From: Planctomycetota bacterium
Lineage (GTDB): Bacteria > Planctomycetota > UBA1135 > JADKAF01
NCBI GenBank assembly: GCA_016719295.1
Contig: JADKAF010000001.1
Location: 4,650,001 to 4,714,000 of the forward strand
Length of the DNA: 64,000 bases
Direction of reading: 5' to 3'
This document shows, one piece after another, positions 24,642 through 32,850 of the stretch. Positions within the stretch are counted from its first letter, which is position 1. The number at the start of each line of letters is the position of its first letter. The position numbers were made by a program, and so were the translations under genes. The notes under the pieces are model-generated. The model had not been told where the DNA came from. It did no database searches and saw nothing but the letters and a program-made list of their open reading frames with translations.

Positions 24642-25060
24642 GACAAGCACGAGCCGATGAGCCGAACTTGCACGAGGCGGCATATCACGCGAGAGCGGCC
24701 GAGGACTCGACTCGGAATCCTTGGAAGCGAAGAATCGGCGTGACCAACGCAGAGGCTACCTCACCGATCCATCTCTTTATCAATACGCTGCGCGACCCCA
24801 TCCCGACGGCCGCCTCGTGAACCACGACGCGCTTCGCCGAACGTAAGAACAGCGATCGAGTCCATCACCCGAAATTCGTGGTGGGCGCATCCGATCTGAA
24901 TGAGCTGAGGGATATCTCCTTCGGCATATCTCGTCGCTCCGTTTTTGAGCTGCTTGCCCACGCCGAGCTCCGTTGGTCTCGAGGTAGGGACAATCGCTAG
25001 GTGATAGAACTGCGCACGAAGCCCGGAGCGCCTGCATTGTTCTTCGACTTCGCATTCGGG
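24642..25060. other. Gap right of the IS256-type element
   Basis: No complete gene. 24647-24820 is an open plus-strand stretch ending in TGA that may be the severed half of the gene broken by the element. 24821-25060 is lower in GC than its surroundings and has no open frame with a start and ribosome site. The fmt gene ends at 25061. Confidence 0.4.
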
Positions 25061-26062
25061 TCAGGTTTTCCCGCCGGGAGGCGCTGAGCTTGAAGTAGTC
25101 GCCCCCGCCCGACTCCCCACCTCCACCCGCCTCCCCCGCAAGAACGCCCCCACCCCCATCCCCTTCCCATTCACCACCTGCAACTCCGTGATCCGATAAG
25201 CCCGCGCACTCCCACAAGCGATATCGATCCCACACTCCTCCGCCCCGATCACCATCCCCGGCTCCGCCGCACTCGTCACCGGACTCGGCGCGCCGCGCAG
25301 CACGCGCACTTCAGTCAGCGCCTCGCGGATCGGCAAGCCCGTGCTCGCCCCCGGCCACGGCGTCATCGCGCGCACCTGCCGGTCGATTTCCTCGGCGCTC
25401 TGCTCCCAGTCGATACGCCCGTCGCTCTTCGCGATCTTCGGCGCCAGCGTTACGCCCGCGGGGTCCTGCTCGACGAAGGTCGCGCGGCCTGCGTAGAGCT
25501 CGTCCAGAGTGCTCTCCAACAGCGGGCCGGCTTCGGCGGCGAGGAGGTCTTGGAGTTCGCCCGTCGTGATGTGCGCGGGGATCGAAAGCTCCTGGCGTGC
25601 GCAGACGGGGCCGGCGTCGAGCTTTGGCACGACGCGTTGGATGGTGAGGCCCGTGATCGCGTCGCCGGCGCGGATCGCGGCAGCGATGGGGGAAGCGCCG
25701 CGCCAACGGGGAAGCAGGGAGGCGTGGACGTTCAGCACGCCGTGCTTCGGTAGGGCGAGGAAGGCCTTGCGGAGGATCTGGCCGAAGGAGACGACGAGGA
25801 TCCAGTCGGGGTCGAGGGCGCGGAGCTTGTCGAGAAACTCGGGTGCCGCGGCGTCAGGGCACTCGAGGCGCTCGACGCCGTGCGCCGTCGCGACGTCGGC
25901 GAGGGGGTTCGCGGCGACCTTGCGGCCGCGGCCTTGCTCCTTGTCGGGTTGGGTGACGAGCAGCAGCGGGCGATAGAGCGTCGTGCAGAGGTGCTCGAAG
26001 CAGCGCACCGCGAAGGGCGGGGAGCCCAGGAAGACGAGACGCGGGGTCGGCGTGGGGGTCAT
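25061..26062 (-). CDS. fmt: Methionyl-tRNA formyltransferase
   Basis: Fmt formylates initiator Met-tRNA using 10-formyltetrahydrofolate, allowing translation initiation. The 333-residue protein has the N-terminal Rossmann-like transferase domain with RLVFLGSPPFAV, the catalytic-loop block NVHASLLPRWRGASPI (Asn/His) and LDAGPV. A C-terminal OB-like tRNA-binding domain (residues 210-320) follows. Length is slightly above E. coli Fmt (315), from a Ser/Gly tail. It is the last gene of the run S2P-like, scpA, trxA, fmt. def is not beside it. Confidence 0.95.
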   Translation of the reverse strand: MTPTPTPRLVFLGSPPFAVRCFEHLCTTLYRPLLLVTQPDKEQGRGRKVAANPLADVATAHGVERLECPDAAAPEFLDKLRALDPDWILVVSFGQILRKAFLALPKHGVLNVHASLLPRWRGASPIAAAIRAGDAITGLTIQRVVPKLDAGPVCARQELSIPAHITTGELQDLLAAEAGPLLESTLDELYAGRATFVEQDPAGVTLAPKIAKSDGRIDWEQSAEEIDRQVRAMTPWPGASTGLPIREALTEVRVLRGAPSPVTSAAEPGMVIGAEECGIDIACGSARAYRITELQVVNGKGMGVGAFLRGRRVEVGSRAGATTSSSAPPGGKT

Positions 26063-26156
26063 CGCGGTGGAACCTCTGGGAACGAGAGCAGCGCGGGAAC
26101 CGACGCCCGCGAGGGGCGGCGGTCACGCGCTGCGCGGAGGCGAGGAGCGGAAAGGC

Positions 26157-26483
26157 TCAGCCGACGTGCTTCTTGACCATCTGCTGCAGCGCTTCGTAGC
26201 GCATCGAGCCCGAGTAGCGCTCCACCTGCTGGCCGTTCTTGAAGACCATGAAGGTGGGGATGCCGGTGATGCCGAGCTCGGCGGTGACGTTGGGGTTGTC
26301 GTCGGTGTTGATCTTGGCGACGACGGCCTGGTCGCCGATCTCGCCGGCGAGCTTCTCGACGAGGGGGGTCATCATGCGGCAGGGGCCGCACCAGGGGGCC
26401 CAGAAGTCGACCAGCACGGGCTTGCTGCTGTTGATCTTGTCGCGGAAAGAGACTTCGTCGAGCTCGAGAACGCCTGCTGCCAT
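26157..26483 (-). CDS. trxA: Thioredoxin
   Basis: The 108-residue thioredoxin reduces disulfides with electrons from thioredoxin reductase. The active site WCGPC is at 31-35 within VLVDFWAPWCGPCRMMTP, and the cis-proline loop GITGIPTFMVFKNG follows near residue 70. There is no signal peptide, so it is cytosolic. Length and motifs are exactly those of TrxA. It lies 69 bases below scpA and 94 above fmt. Confidence 0.97.
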   Translation of the reverse strand: MAAGVLELDEVSFRDKINSSKPVLVDFWAPWCGPCRMMTPLVEKLAGEIGDQAVVAKINTDDNPNVTAELGITGIPTFMVFKNGQQVERYSGSMRYEALQQMVKKHVG

Positions 26484-26552
26484 CGTAGGAATCCTTTCTG
26501 AGTGGGGCGTGCGGCGGCTCGGCCTCTGCACGCGTCCGTGTTCCGTCGGTTG

Positions 26553-27455
26553 TTAGGTCTCCGAGAGCTCCGCGGCAGCGGCAGGGGCCGCGGTCTCGGT
26601 GGCGTCCGGTGCCTCGGCAAGAGCCGGGGGGCCGGCCGGAGCCAGCGCGGCATCTTGGGGCGCGCCGCCCTTGGCTTCCAGCCCCGGGTTCACTTCGAGG
26701 GCGAAGAGGACGCGCTCGATCTGCTTCTCGTAGTCGGCGTCCGTGAGCTCGAGGTCGATCGTGCCGAAGGCGTCGGACTGGACGGCGCGCAGCATGCCTT
26801 GTCGGCAGCACTCGAGGATGGCGAAGAAGCTGCCGACGAAGTCGATGCGCGTGATCTCGGGCTTCAGCACGAGCTCGTGGAAGCTCGCGCGGCCGCCGCG
26901 GTCGCGGAGGTTGCCGAGAAGGTCCAAGACATACTCGCGGAGGGACTTCTCGCGGTGGCCGATCTCGTGGGGCTTGAAGCGCGCTTGCTCGCGGAGGACG
27001 CGCGTGAACGCTGAGAGGAGGTCCCAGGGCGAGAGCTCGGAGAGCTCGCGCTCCTCGATGCGGGTCTCGGTGTCGTCGAAGCGGCCGCGCTCGAAGAGGC
27101 CCTCGCGCTCGCGCTCGCGGTTCAGGAGATCCTCGGCGGTCTCGCGGAAGCGCTTGTACTCGATGAGCTGGAGGATCAGCTCGTCGTCGGGGCCCAGGTC
27201 CTCCTCGACGTCGACGATCTCGCGCGGCATCAGGTAACGCGACTTGATGAGCATCAGCGTCGCGGCGATGACGAGGTACTCGCCGACCGCGTTCACGTCG
27301 AGGTCTCGCAGCGACTCGATGTGGCGAGCGTAATCGTCGGCGACCTTGGCGAGCGAGATCTTGTCGATCTCGATCTCCTTCTCGCGCACGAGATGGAGCA
27401 AGAGGTCGAGCGGGCCGTGAAAGTAGCGCTCGACGTCGACGAGATACTCGGCCAT
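26553..27455 (-). CDS. scpA: Segregation and condensation protein A
   Basis: ScpA is the kleisin of the bacterial SMC condensin: it bridges the SMC heads and binds ScpB, organising chromosomes near the origin. The 300-residue protein has the typical N-terminal block (FHGPLDLLLHLVREKEIEI, SLAKVADDYARHI), the central helical region and a winged-helix C-terminus (FVGSFFAILECCRQGMLRAVQ), then an Ala/Pro-rich tail. scpB, usually its neighbour, is not in this window. Its position within 20 kb of the origin fits its job but may be incidental. Confidence 0.92.
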   Translation of the reverse strand: MAEYLVDVERYFHGPLDLLLHLVREKEIEIDKISLAKVADDYARHIESLRDLDVNAVGEYLVIAATLMLIKSRYLMPREIVDVEEDLGPDDELILQLIEYKRFRETAEDLLNREREREGLFERGRFDDTETRIEERELSELSPWDLLSAFTRVLREQARFKPHEIGHREKSLREYVLDLLGNLRDRGGRASFHELVLKPEITRIDFVGSFFAILECCRQGMLRAVQSDAFGTIDLELTDADYEKQIERVLFALEVNPGLEAKGGAPQDAALAPAGPPALAEAPDATETAAPAAAAELSET

Positions 27456-27477
27456 GGTCGCGCTTCCCCTTTCCCGT

Positions 27478-28191
27478 TCAGGGGATCACGAGCTGCGCCA
27501 CGAAGTCGATCCACACGGGCAGCTCGCCCGAGCGCTGCGTCAAGAGCTCGCCGATCGGCGTGAAGAACGCGGCGACGAGGAAGAGCACCCCGTACATGCC
27601 GATGCCCTCGTAGCCCGCGCGATGCTCGGGCGGGAGCTGCACCGCCACGATGCGCGAGGCGTCGAGCGGCGGCAGCGGAATCAGGTGCAGCACGCAGAGC
27701 AGCACGTTGGTCACGATCGCGCGGACGAGCAGGAGATACGCGAGCGAGCTGCTGTCGATCCACGCGAAGCGCGTGCTGAGCACGAGCGCCAAGCCGAGCA
27801 ACAGCGCCAGGAAGAGGCTCGTCGCGGGACCGGCGAGCGCGATCAGGGTCGTGTCGCGCTGGGGGCGGCGAAGCTTCGTCGCGTCGAGGGCGAGCGGCCG
27901 ACCGCAGCCGAAGGCGATGCCCGTCGTGAACGCGAGCACGATCGGGAGCACCAAGCTGCGCCACGGATCGACGTGCGCCCACGGAGCGAAGCTGCCGCGT
28001 CCGGAGCGATAGGCGCTGTCGTCGCCGAGCGAACGCGCCGCGCGTGCGAAGGCCGCATCGCGCGCAGCCTGAGCCAGCAGGAAGAGGAGCACTCCTCCGG
28101 CGACGAGCAGCAGGTTGGCGTTGGAGAAGACGGCGGGCACGGTCTTGGAGCTTCGGCGAGCGCTGGCATGGGGCCGCGGGTCGAGGCACAA
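27478..28191 (-). CDS. Site-2-protease-like membrane protein lacking the zinc motif
   Basis: The 237-residue protein aligns with M50B site-2 proteases: six hydrophobic segments, RSLGDDSAYRSGRGSFAPWAHVDPW (the GR..LNP.AHID block), LIALAGPATSLFLALL (the GP-N region) and VLHLIPLPPLDASRI (the second metal-site loop). The HExxH motif that must precede LGD reads RDAAF (residues 44-48), so both zinc His and the catalytic Glu are missing, although the late Asp remains. It is probably an inactive family member, perhaps a regulator or scaffold. The real start may be a GTG at codon 18. It sits 22 bases above scpA. Confidence 0.8.
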   Translation of the reverse strand: MCLDPRPHASARRSSKTVPAVFSNANLLLVAGGVLLFLLAQAARDAAFARAARSLGDDSAYRSGRGSFAPWAHVDPWRSLVLPIVLAFTTGIAFGCGRPLALDATKLRRPQRDTTLIALAGPATSLFLALLLGLALVLSTRFAWIDSSSLAYLLLVRAIVTNVLLCVLHLIPLPPLDASRIVAVQLPPEHRAGYEGIGMYGVLFLVAAFFTPIGELLTQRSGELPVWIDFVAQLVIP

Positions 28192-28314
28192 TCCCGCCCG
28201 ACGGAAGCGGGCCGGAGTCTAACGGAGCCGGCCGCTTCGCGCTCCTCCCCTTTCCCCGACGAGGGTCGGCCCTTGGCCTCCGCCGCCCCGCACCCTGCCG
28301 GAGTACCGTCCGCG
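28192..28314. promoter_or_regulatory. Divergent intergenic region upstream of the kds-lpt operon
   Basis: This 123-base GC-rich gap separates the minus-strand S2P-like gene from the plus-strand kdsD gene and must hold their promoters. I find no strong -35/-10 pair by eye. Confidence 0.3.
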
Positions 28315-29292
28315 ATGACTGCAGGAGCAGAGCGGCCCCTCCTCGAGCGCGCCCGCCAAGTGCTGGCCCTGGAGGCGCGCGCGATCGAGCGCGTGGCCGA
28401 ACTCCTCGACGCCGACTTCGCGAAGGCGATCGAGCTCGTGCTCGGCTGCCAAGGCCTGGTCGTGGTGACCGGTATGGGCAAAGCCGGCCTCATCGGTGCC
28501 AAGATCTCGGCGACGCTCGCCAGCACCGGGACGCCGTCCTTCTTCCTCGACCCGGCGCAAGCGCTGCACGGCGATCTCGGGCGGATCCGCTCGATCGACC
28601 TCTGCCTCGCCCTCTCGAACAGCGGCGAGAGCTCGGAGATCCTCCGGCTGTTGCCGCATCTGAAGCGCATGGGCGTAGCGATCGTCGCGATCACGTCCGG
28701 AAAGAAGACATCCTTAGGCCAACATGCGGACGCAGTGCTCGCCATCGGCAAGCTGGACGAGGCCTGTCCGCACGGCCTGGCACCCACCGCATCGGCGACC
28801 GCGATGCTGGCGGTGGGCGACGCTCTGGCGATGGTGCTCAGCGAGAAGCGCGAGTTCACCGCGCAGGACTTCGCGCTCTTCCACCCCGCGGGCGACCTCG
28901 GCCGGAAGCTCATCCAGGTGCGCGAGATCATGCGCCGCGGCGCGGAGCTCCCCCTCGTGCCCGAGGACGCGAGCATCCGTCGCGCCGTGGCCTGCATCCA
29001 GCAGACGCCGCGGAACCCCGGCTGCGCGATCGTGCAGCGCGCCGATGGCACCCTCGCCGGCTTCTTCTCGGACGGCGACCTGCGCCGCCTCATCGCCAAG
29101 GGCGCCAACCTCGACGCCCCGATCCGCAACGTGATGACGCCTTCTCCCAAGGTGATCCAGGCCGAAGCGCTGGTCTCGGAGGCGATGCACCTCCTCACGC
29201 GACATCAGATCGACCAGATCATCGTGGTCGACGACGCGCAGCAGCCGATCGGGCTCCTCGATCAGCAAGACGTCCTCGCCATCAAGATCTGA
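28315..29292 (+). CDS. kdsD: D-arabinose 5-phosphate isomerase (Kdo biosynthesis)
   Basis: KdsD isomerises ribulose 5-phosphate to arabinose 5-phosphate, the precursor of Kdo. The 325-residue protein has an N-terminal SIS domain (residues 30-170: LVVVTGMGKAGLIGAKI, ALSNSGESSEIL, LAPTASATAMLAVGDALAM) and two C-terminal CBS domains (residues 205-325). This is the KpsF/GutQ/KdsD architecture. The ATG at 28315 gives the standard length. It begins the plus-strand LPS operon, with kdsC 25 bases downstream. Confidence 0.95.
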   Translation: MTAGAERPLLERARQVLALEARAIERVAELLDADFAKAIELVLGCQGLVVVTGMGKAGLIGAKISATLASTGTPSFFLDPAQALHGDLGRIRSIDLCLALSNSGESSEILRLLPHLKRMGVAIVAITSGKKTSLGQHADAVLAIGKLDEACPHGLAPTASATAMLAVGDALAMVLSEKREFTAQDFALFHPAGDLGRKLIQVREIMRRGAELPLVPEDASIRRAVACIQQTPRNPGCAIVQRADGTLAGFFSDGDLRRLIAKGANLDAPIRNVMTPSPKVIQAEALVSEAMHLLTRHQIDQIIVVDDAQQPIGLLDQQDVLAIKI

Positions 29293-29317
29293 ACCGCGCC
29301 TTCGAGAGCTCTCCCAC

Positions 29318-29866
29318 GTGACCACCCTCTTCGATCCCGAACTCGGCCCGGAGCTCCGCGCGCGCGCGCAGCGGATCCGCGGCTTCGTGCTCGACGTCGA
29401 CGGCGTGCTCACCGACGGCGCGATCGTCTACGACGCCGACGCGCGCGAGATCAAGTCGTTCCACGTGTGGGATGGCTTCGCGGTGAAGGTGCTGCAGAAG
29501 ATCGGCCTCGAGGTGGCGATCCTCTCGGGTCGTCGCTCGGCCGTCGTCGCGCATCGCGCCGCCGAGCTCGGCATTCGCGAGGTGCTGCAAGGGCATCTGA
29601 AGAAGAGGCCCGCGTTCGAGGAGCTGGTGCAGCGCAGCGGCCTCCGCGCGGAAGAGTTCTGCGTGATCGGCGACGACCTGCCCGATCTCGCGCTCTTCGA
29701 GCTCGCCGGGCTCGCAGCCGCGCCGGGCGACGCGCATCCGCTGGTGCAGCAGCGCGCGCACTACGTCGCGCGCCGCGGCGGGGGTCGCGGCGCGGTGCGC
29801 GAGGTCGTGGAGCTCGTGCTCCACGCGCAAGGGCGCTTCGCCGAGCTCGCCGCGCTCTTCGCATGA
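29318..29866 (+). CDS. kdsC: Kdo 8-phosphate phosphatase
   Basis: KdsC hydrolyses Kdo 8-phosphate to Kdo, the last step before CMP-Kdo formation. The 182-residue HAD protein has DVDGVLTDG with catalytic Asp26 and Asp28, a short cap-less core typical of the C0 subclass (tetrameric), GRRSAVVAHRAAELGI, and the GDDLPDLALFELAG motif with metal-binding Asp. Start is a GTG. Its TGA overlaps the next ATG by 4 bases, so the two are translationally coupled. Confidence 0.93.
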   Translation: MTTLFDPELGPELRARAQRIRGFVLDVDGVLTDGAIVYDADAREIKSFHVWDGFAVKVLQKIGLEVAILSGRRSAVVAHRAAELGIREVLQGHLKKRPAFEELVQRSGLRAEEFCVIGDDLPDLALFELAGLAAAPGDAHPLVQQRAHYVARRGGGRGAVREVVELVLHAQGRFAELAALFA

Positions 29867-32850
29867 GCGCCGCGCGCTTCGTCACGGTCTGGACCGCGAC
29901 CACGATCGCGAGCTTCAGCGCGATCCTCTGGGCCTCGGGCGGGCACGTCTTCGCCCCGCGGCTCGAGTTCACGACGCCACTCGTGCTGTCGCCCTCGAAG
30001 CCCGAGGCCTTCGTGCACGGCTCGGGCAAGGAGGTCACGGGCTTCTCCCCGAGCGGCCCCTTCTCGCTGGAGCAATTCGTCGACGAGAAGGTGCGCGGCA
30101 CGCGCGCGCTGCTCGCCTACGTCTTCCGCTCGCCCGAGGCCAGCGCCGAGCTCGCCGAGGACGCGCGCGGTCCGCTGCGGCGGCTCCTGCTGCGAGAGCC
30201 GCTGCTCGAGCTCCACGCGCTGCGGAAGGACGCGAGCGGGCAGGCGATCGGCTCCTACCTGCAGGTGCGCATCACCGCGGCGCAAGGCGCCCTCGAGGTG
30301 CGGAACCTGAACCTCGCCGCTCTCGATCCGACCTTCCCGCTCAAGCTCGGCAACGCGCGCATCGAGCTCGATCGCCAGGGCGACGGCGTCTTCGAGATGA
30401 CGCTCACCGCCGCCGAGGTCGCCTGCACCATCGATACGACGGACACCACGGAGTCCGCGCTCCCGTTGCGCGAGGTGCACGCCGTCGGCGCCGATGGCGA
30501 GCCGGTGCTCTGCGTCTTCGGCAACGACCTCGAGGTGCGCTCCAAGGACTGGCGCTGGACGCCCGAGCGCGATCCGCTCGCGCCGACGAACTTCGTCTTC
30601 GGCGCCGAGCTCGTCGCGAAGATGACGAGCCGCCGCCAGCGCATCGACTCCGCGACCGAGTCCCGCTCGATCCTCTCCTCGCCGCGCGGCGGAGCGCTGC
30701 GCGTCGAGCCTCCGCACCTCGACGCGGAGCGCCGCGGCTGGCGCCGCGCGCGCTTCGACATGGAGCACGAGTTCCGCATCGACCAGACGTTGCTGCGCAC
30801 GGATCGCGCCCCGCAGAGCTCGTGGATCGAGGGCGCCGATGCGTGGCTCGATCTCCTGATCGCCTCGGAGGGCGAGCAGGAGAACGCGGCGCCGCGCGAA
30901 GCAGAGGCACCGGAGTCGGACGACATGAAAGGGAACGCTCGCCTCGTCGCCGCCCGCGTCGAGCGCGATCTGCGCGCGGGCGGCGGCTTCGGCGAGCTGC
31001 GCGCGCGCGCCGCGACCTTCGAGTTCGCCCAGGACGAGGAGAACCGCGTGCGCGCCTCCGAGTGCGAAGGCCCGGTCTCGTTCCGCCCGCCGCAAAGCTC
31101 GGACTGGATCGCAAAGCTCTTCGGTGAAGAAGGCGCCGGCGCGATCGAAGGCGAGCTGGAGCTCCGCTGCGCCGGCGGGGCCACGCTGAAGCGCCCCGAC
31201 GATCTCGAGCCCACGCGCGACGGCCACGAGATCGAGCTTCGCGAAAACGTGGTTCTCGGGGTGATCGGCGGGCCCGAGGTGCTGCGCGCGGGGCGCTGGC
31301 TGCGCACGCGCTTCGAGGAGCCGCCCGCGGCGATCCTCGCGCAGCGCGAGGCGAGCGCGCAGGACGCGCCGAAGCTCGAGCCGCGCTGGATGGAGGCCGA
31401 CGGCGCGGTGCGCCTCGATCATCAAGGCCAGATCGCCGACGGCGGGCATCTGCGCGTCGACTTCGAGGGCTGGGGCGAGGAGGCGAAGCGTCACCTCGTG
31501 CTCACCGAAGCGCCGAAGGTCCGCGTGCAGATGGATCCCGAGAGAGCGCCGCTCGATCTCTCGTGCTCCGGTCCGCTCGAGCTCTCGCTCGGGCCGCAAG
31601 GTTTGGAGCGCGCGAAGCTCAGCGAGAACGTGCGCGTCGAGCCCATCACGCCCGATCCCGCGCAGCTCCATCTGCGCTGCGCGCATCTCGATGTCGCGGG
31701 TGTCGGCGAGAAGGAGCTCTCGTTCACCGCGCGCGGCAACGTGCAGTACGACGAAGGCGATCGCCACGTCACCTGTGATCGCCTCGAGCGCGCACCGACG
31801 GGGCGCATCTCCGTCGTCGGCGTGCCGGCCGAGGTCGCGATCGTGCACAACGGCGAGCCCGTGAAGCTCCGCGCGCTGTGGATCGGCTACGACGAAGCGC
31901 AGGGCTCCTTCTACGCGCTCGGCCTCGCGCGCCGCGTCGAGCTCGAGCCGCCCGCGTCGCTCGCGCGCTTCGATGTCACCGGCTCTTCTCGCGGCGACGC
32001 GAAGAAGGAGCCGAGCGCGAAGGGCGAGAAGAAGAATGCGGACCCCGCGGTCGCGCCGGAGGCTCCGCCCACATCGGAGCCCCCCGCCGAGCCCGTGCGC
32101 ATCGCGGCGCAGATCTTCGCGGCGAAGCTCCAGGAAGAGCGCACGCAGGTGATGGGGGTCTTCCGCGTGCGCGTGGAAGGTGCCGTCGAAGCGCACGCCG
32201 ATTGGCTCTGGGCGCGCAAGACGCAGACAGCTCGCTTGACGCTCGGCGCGTTCGCCGCGCGCCGGATCGAGCTCGCGCGCGACGTGCCCGGAGAGCAGGT
32301 GCGTGGAACGGCTCGCCGCATGGTGTGGGGCGAGAAGGACCAGGATCTCCGCTTGCTCGGCCGGCCGCACGTGCGCTGGTCGGGCACCTCCGACAAGGGC
32401 TTCGACATCGTGCCTGGCACAGCCGAGCCCGCGGGCAGCGTGCAGACCTACGATCTGCGCGCGCGCGACAGCATGATGTTCACCGAACGCTTGGTGGAGC
32501 TGCACGGCCAGGCGAGCGTTACGCGCGTCGATGGGCGGCCCTTCGCGATCGGCGGTGAGAAAGTGACGCTCGAGAGGAACCTCGCCGACAACAAGCCGCG
32601 TAGGCTCACCTTGCTGAGAAATGCGACGGTCCGCATCCCCAGCGATCAGCCAGGTGATCCTTTGCTCTTCGATGTCGAAGCTCATCGCATCGACTGGGAC
32701 GCCAAGACGAAGGTGCTCTTCATCCGCAGCGATCACTTGCAGGGCGGCGGCAAGCGCGCGAGCTTCTCGTTCCAAGGCCAGCCCGACAGTGCGCGGTACG
32801 TCGAGTTCGACGTCGAGCGCTTCGTGCTCCGCGAGGTGCGACGCCAGTGA
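29863..32850 (+). CDS. Very long LptC/LptA-like (OstA-fold) LPS-transport protein
   Basis: The 995-residue protein starts MSAARFVTVWTATTIASFSAILW, an uncleaved signal-anchor like LptC. The rest is beta-rich with no catalytic motif; several blocks (for example residues 625-695, GNVQYDEGDRHVTCDRLE and VVGVPAEVAIVHNG, and around 840-930) have the alternating pattern of the OstA/LptA jellyroll. LptA is about 185 and LptC about 190 residues, so this would be a fused or repeated LPS bridge across the periplasm. It overlaps kdsC by 4 and the LptD-like gene by 4 bases, so it is almost certainly in the LPS-export pathway. The middle contains a Lys/Glu/Pro-rich linker (near residue 715-745). Confidence 0.75.
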   Translation: MSAARFVTVWTATTIASFSAILWASGGHVFAPRLEFTTPLVLSPSKPEAFVHGSGKEVTGFSPSGPFSLEQFVDEKVRGTRALLAYVFRSPEASAELAEDARGPLRRLLLREPLLELHALRKDASGQAIGSYLQVRITAAQGALEVRNLNLAALDPTFPLKLGNARIELDRQGDGVFEMTLTAAEVACTIDTTDTTESALPLREVHAVGADGEPVLCVFGNDLEVRSKDWRWTPERDPLAPTNFVFGAELVAKMTSRRQRIDSATESRSILSSPRGGALRVEPPHLDAERRGWRRARFDMEHEFRIDQTLLRTDRAPQSSWIEGADAWLDLLIASEGEQENAAPREAEAPESDDMKGNARLVAARVERDLRAGGGFGELRARAATFEFAQDEENRVRASECEGPVSFRPPQSSDWIAKLFGEEGAGAIEGELELRCAGGATLKRPDDLEPTRDGHEIELRENVVLGVIGGPEVLRAGRWLRTRFEEPPAAILAQREASAQDAPKLEPRWMEADGAVRLDHQGQIADGGHLRVDFEGWGEEAKRHLVLTEAPKVRVQMDPERAPLDLSCSGPLELSLGPQGLERAKLSENVRVEPITPDPAQLHLRCAHLDVAGVGEKELSFTARGNVQYDEGDRHVTCDRLERAPTGRISVVGVPAEVAIVHNGEPVKLRALWIGYDEAQGSFYALGLARRVELEPPASLARFDVTGSSRGDAKKEPSAKGEKKNADPAVAPEAPPTSEPPAEPVRIAAQIFAAKLQEERTQVMGVFRVRVEGAVEAHADWLWARKTQTARLTLGAFAARRIELARDVPGEQVRGTARRMVWGEKDQDLRLLGRPHVRWSGTSDKGFDIVPGTAEPAGSVQTYDLRARDSMMFTERLVELHGQASVTRVDGRPFAIGGEKVTLERNLADNKPRRLTLLRNATVRIPSDQPGDPLLFDVEAHRIDWDAKTKVLFIRSDHLQGGGKRASFSFQGQPDSARYVEFDVERFVLREVRRQ

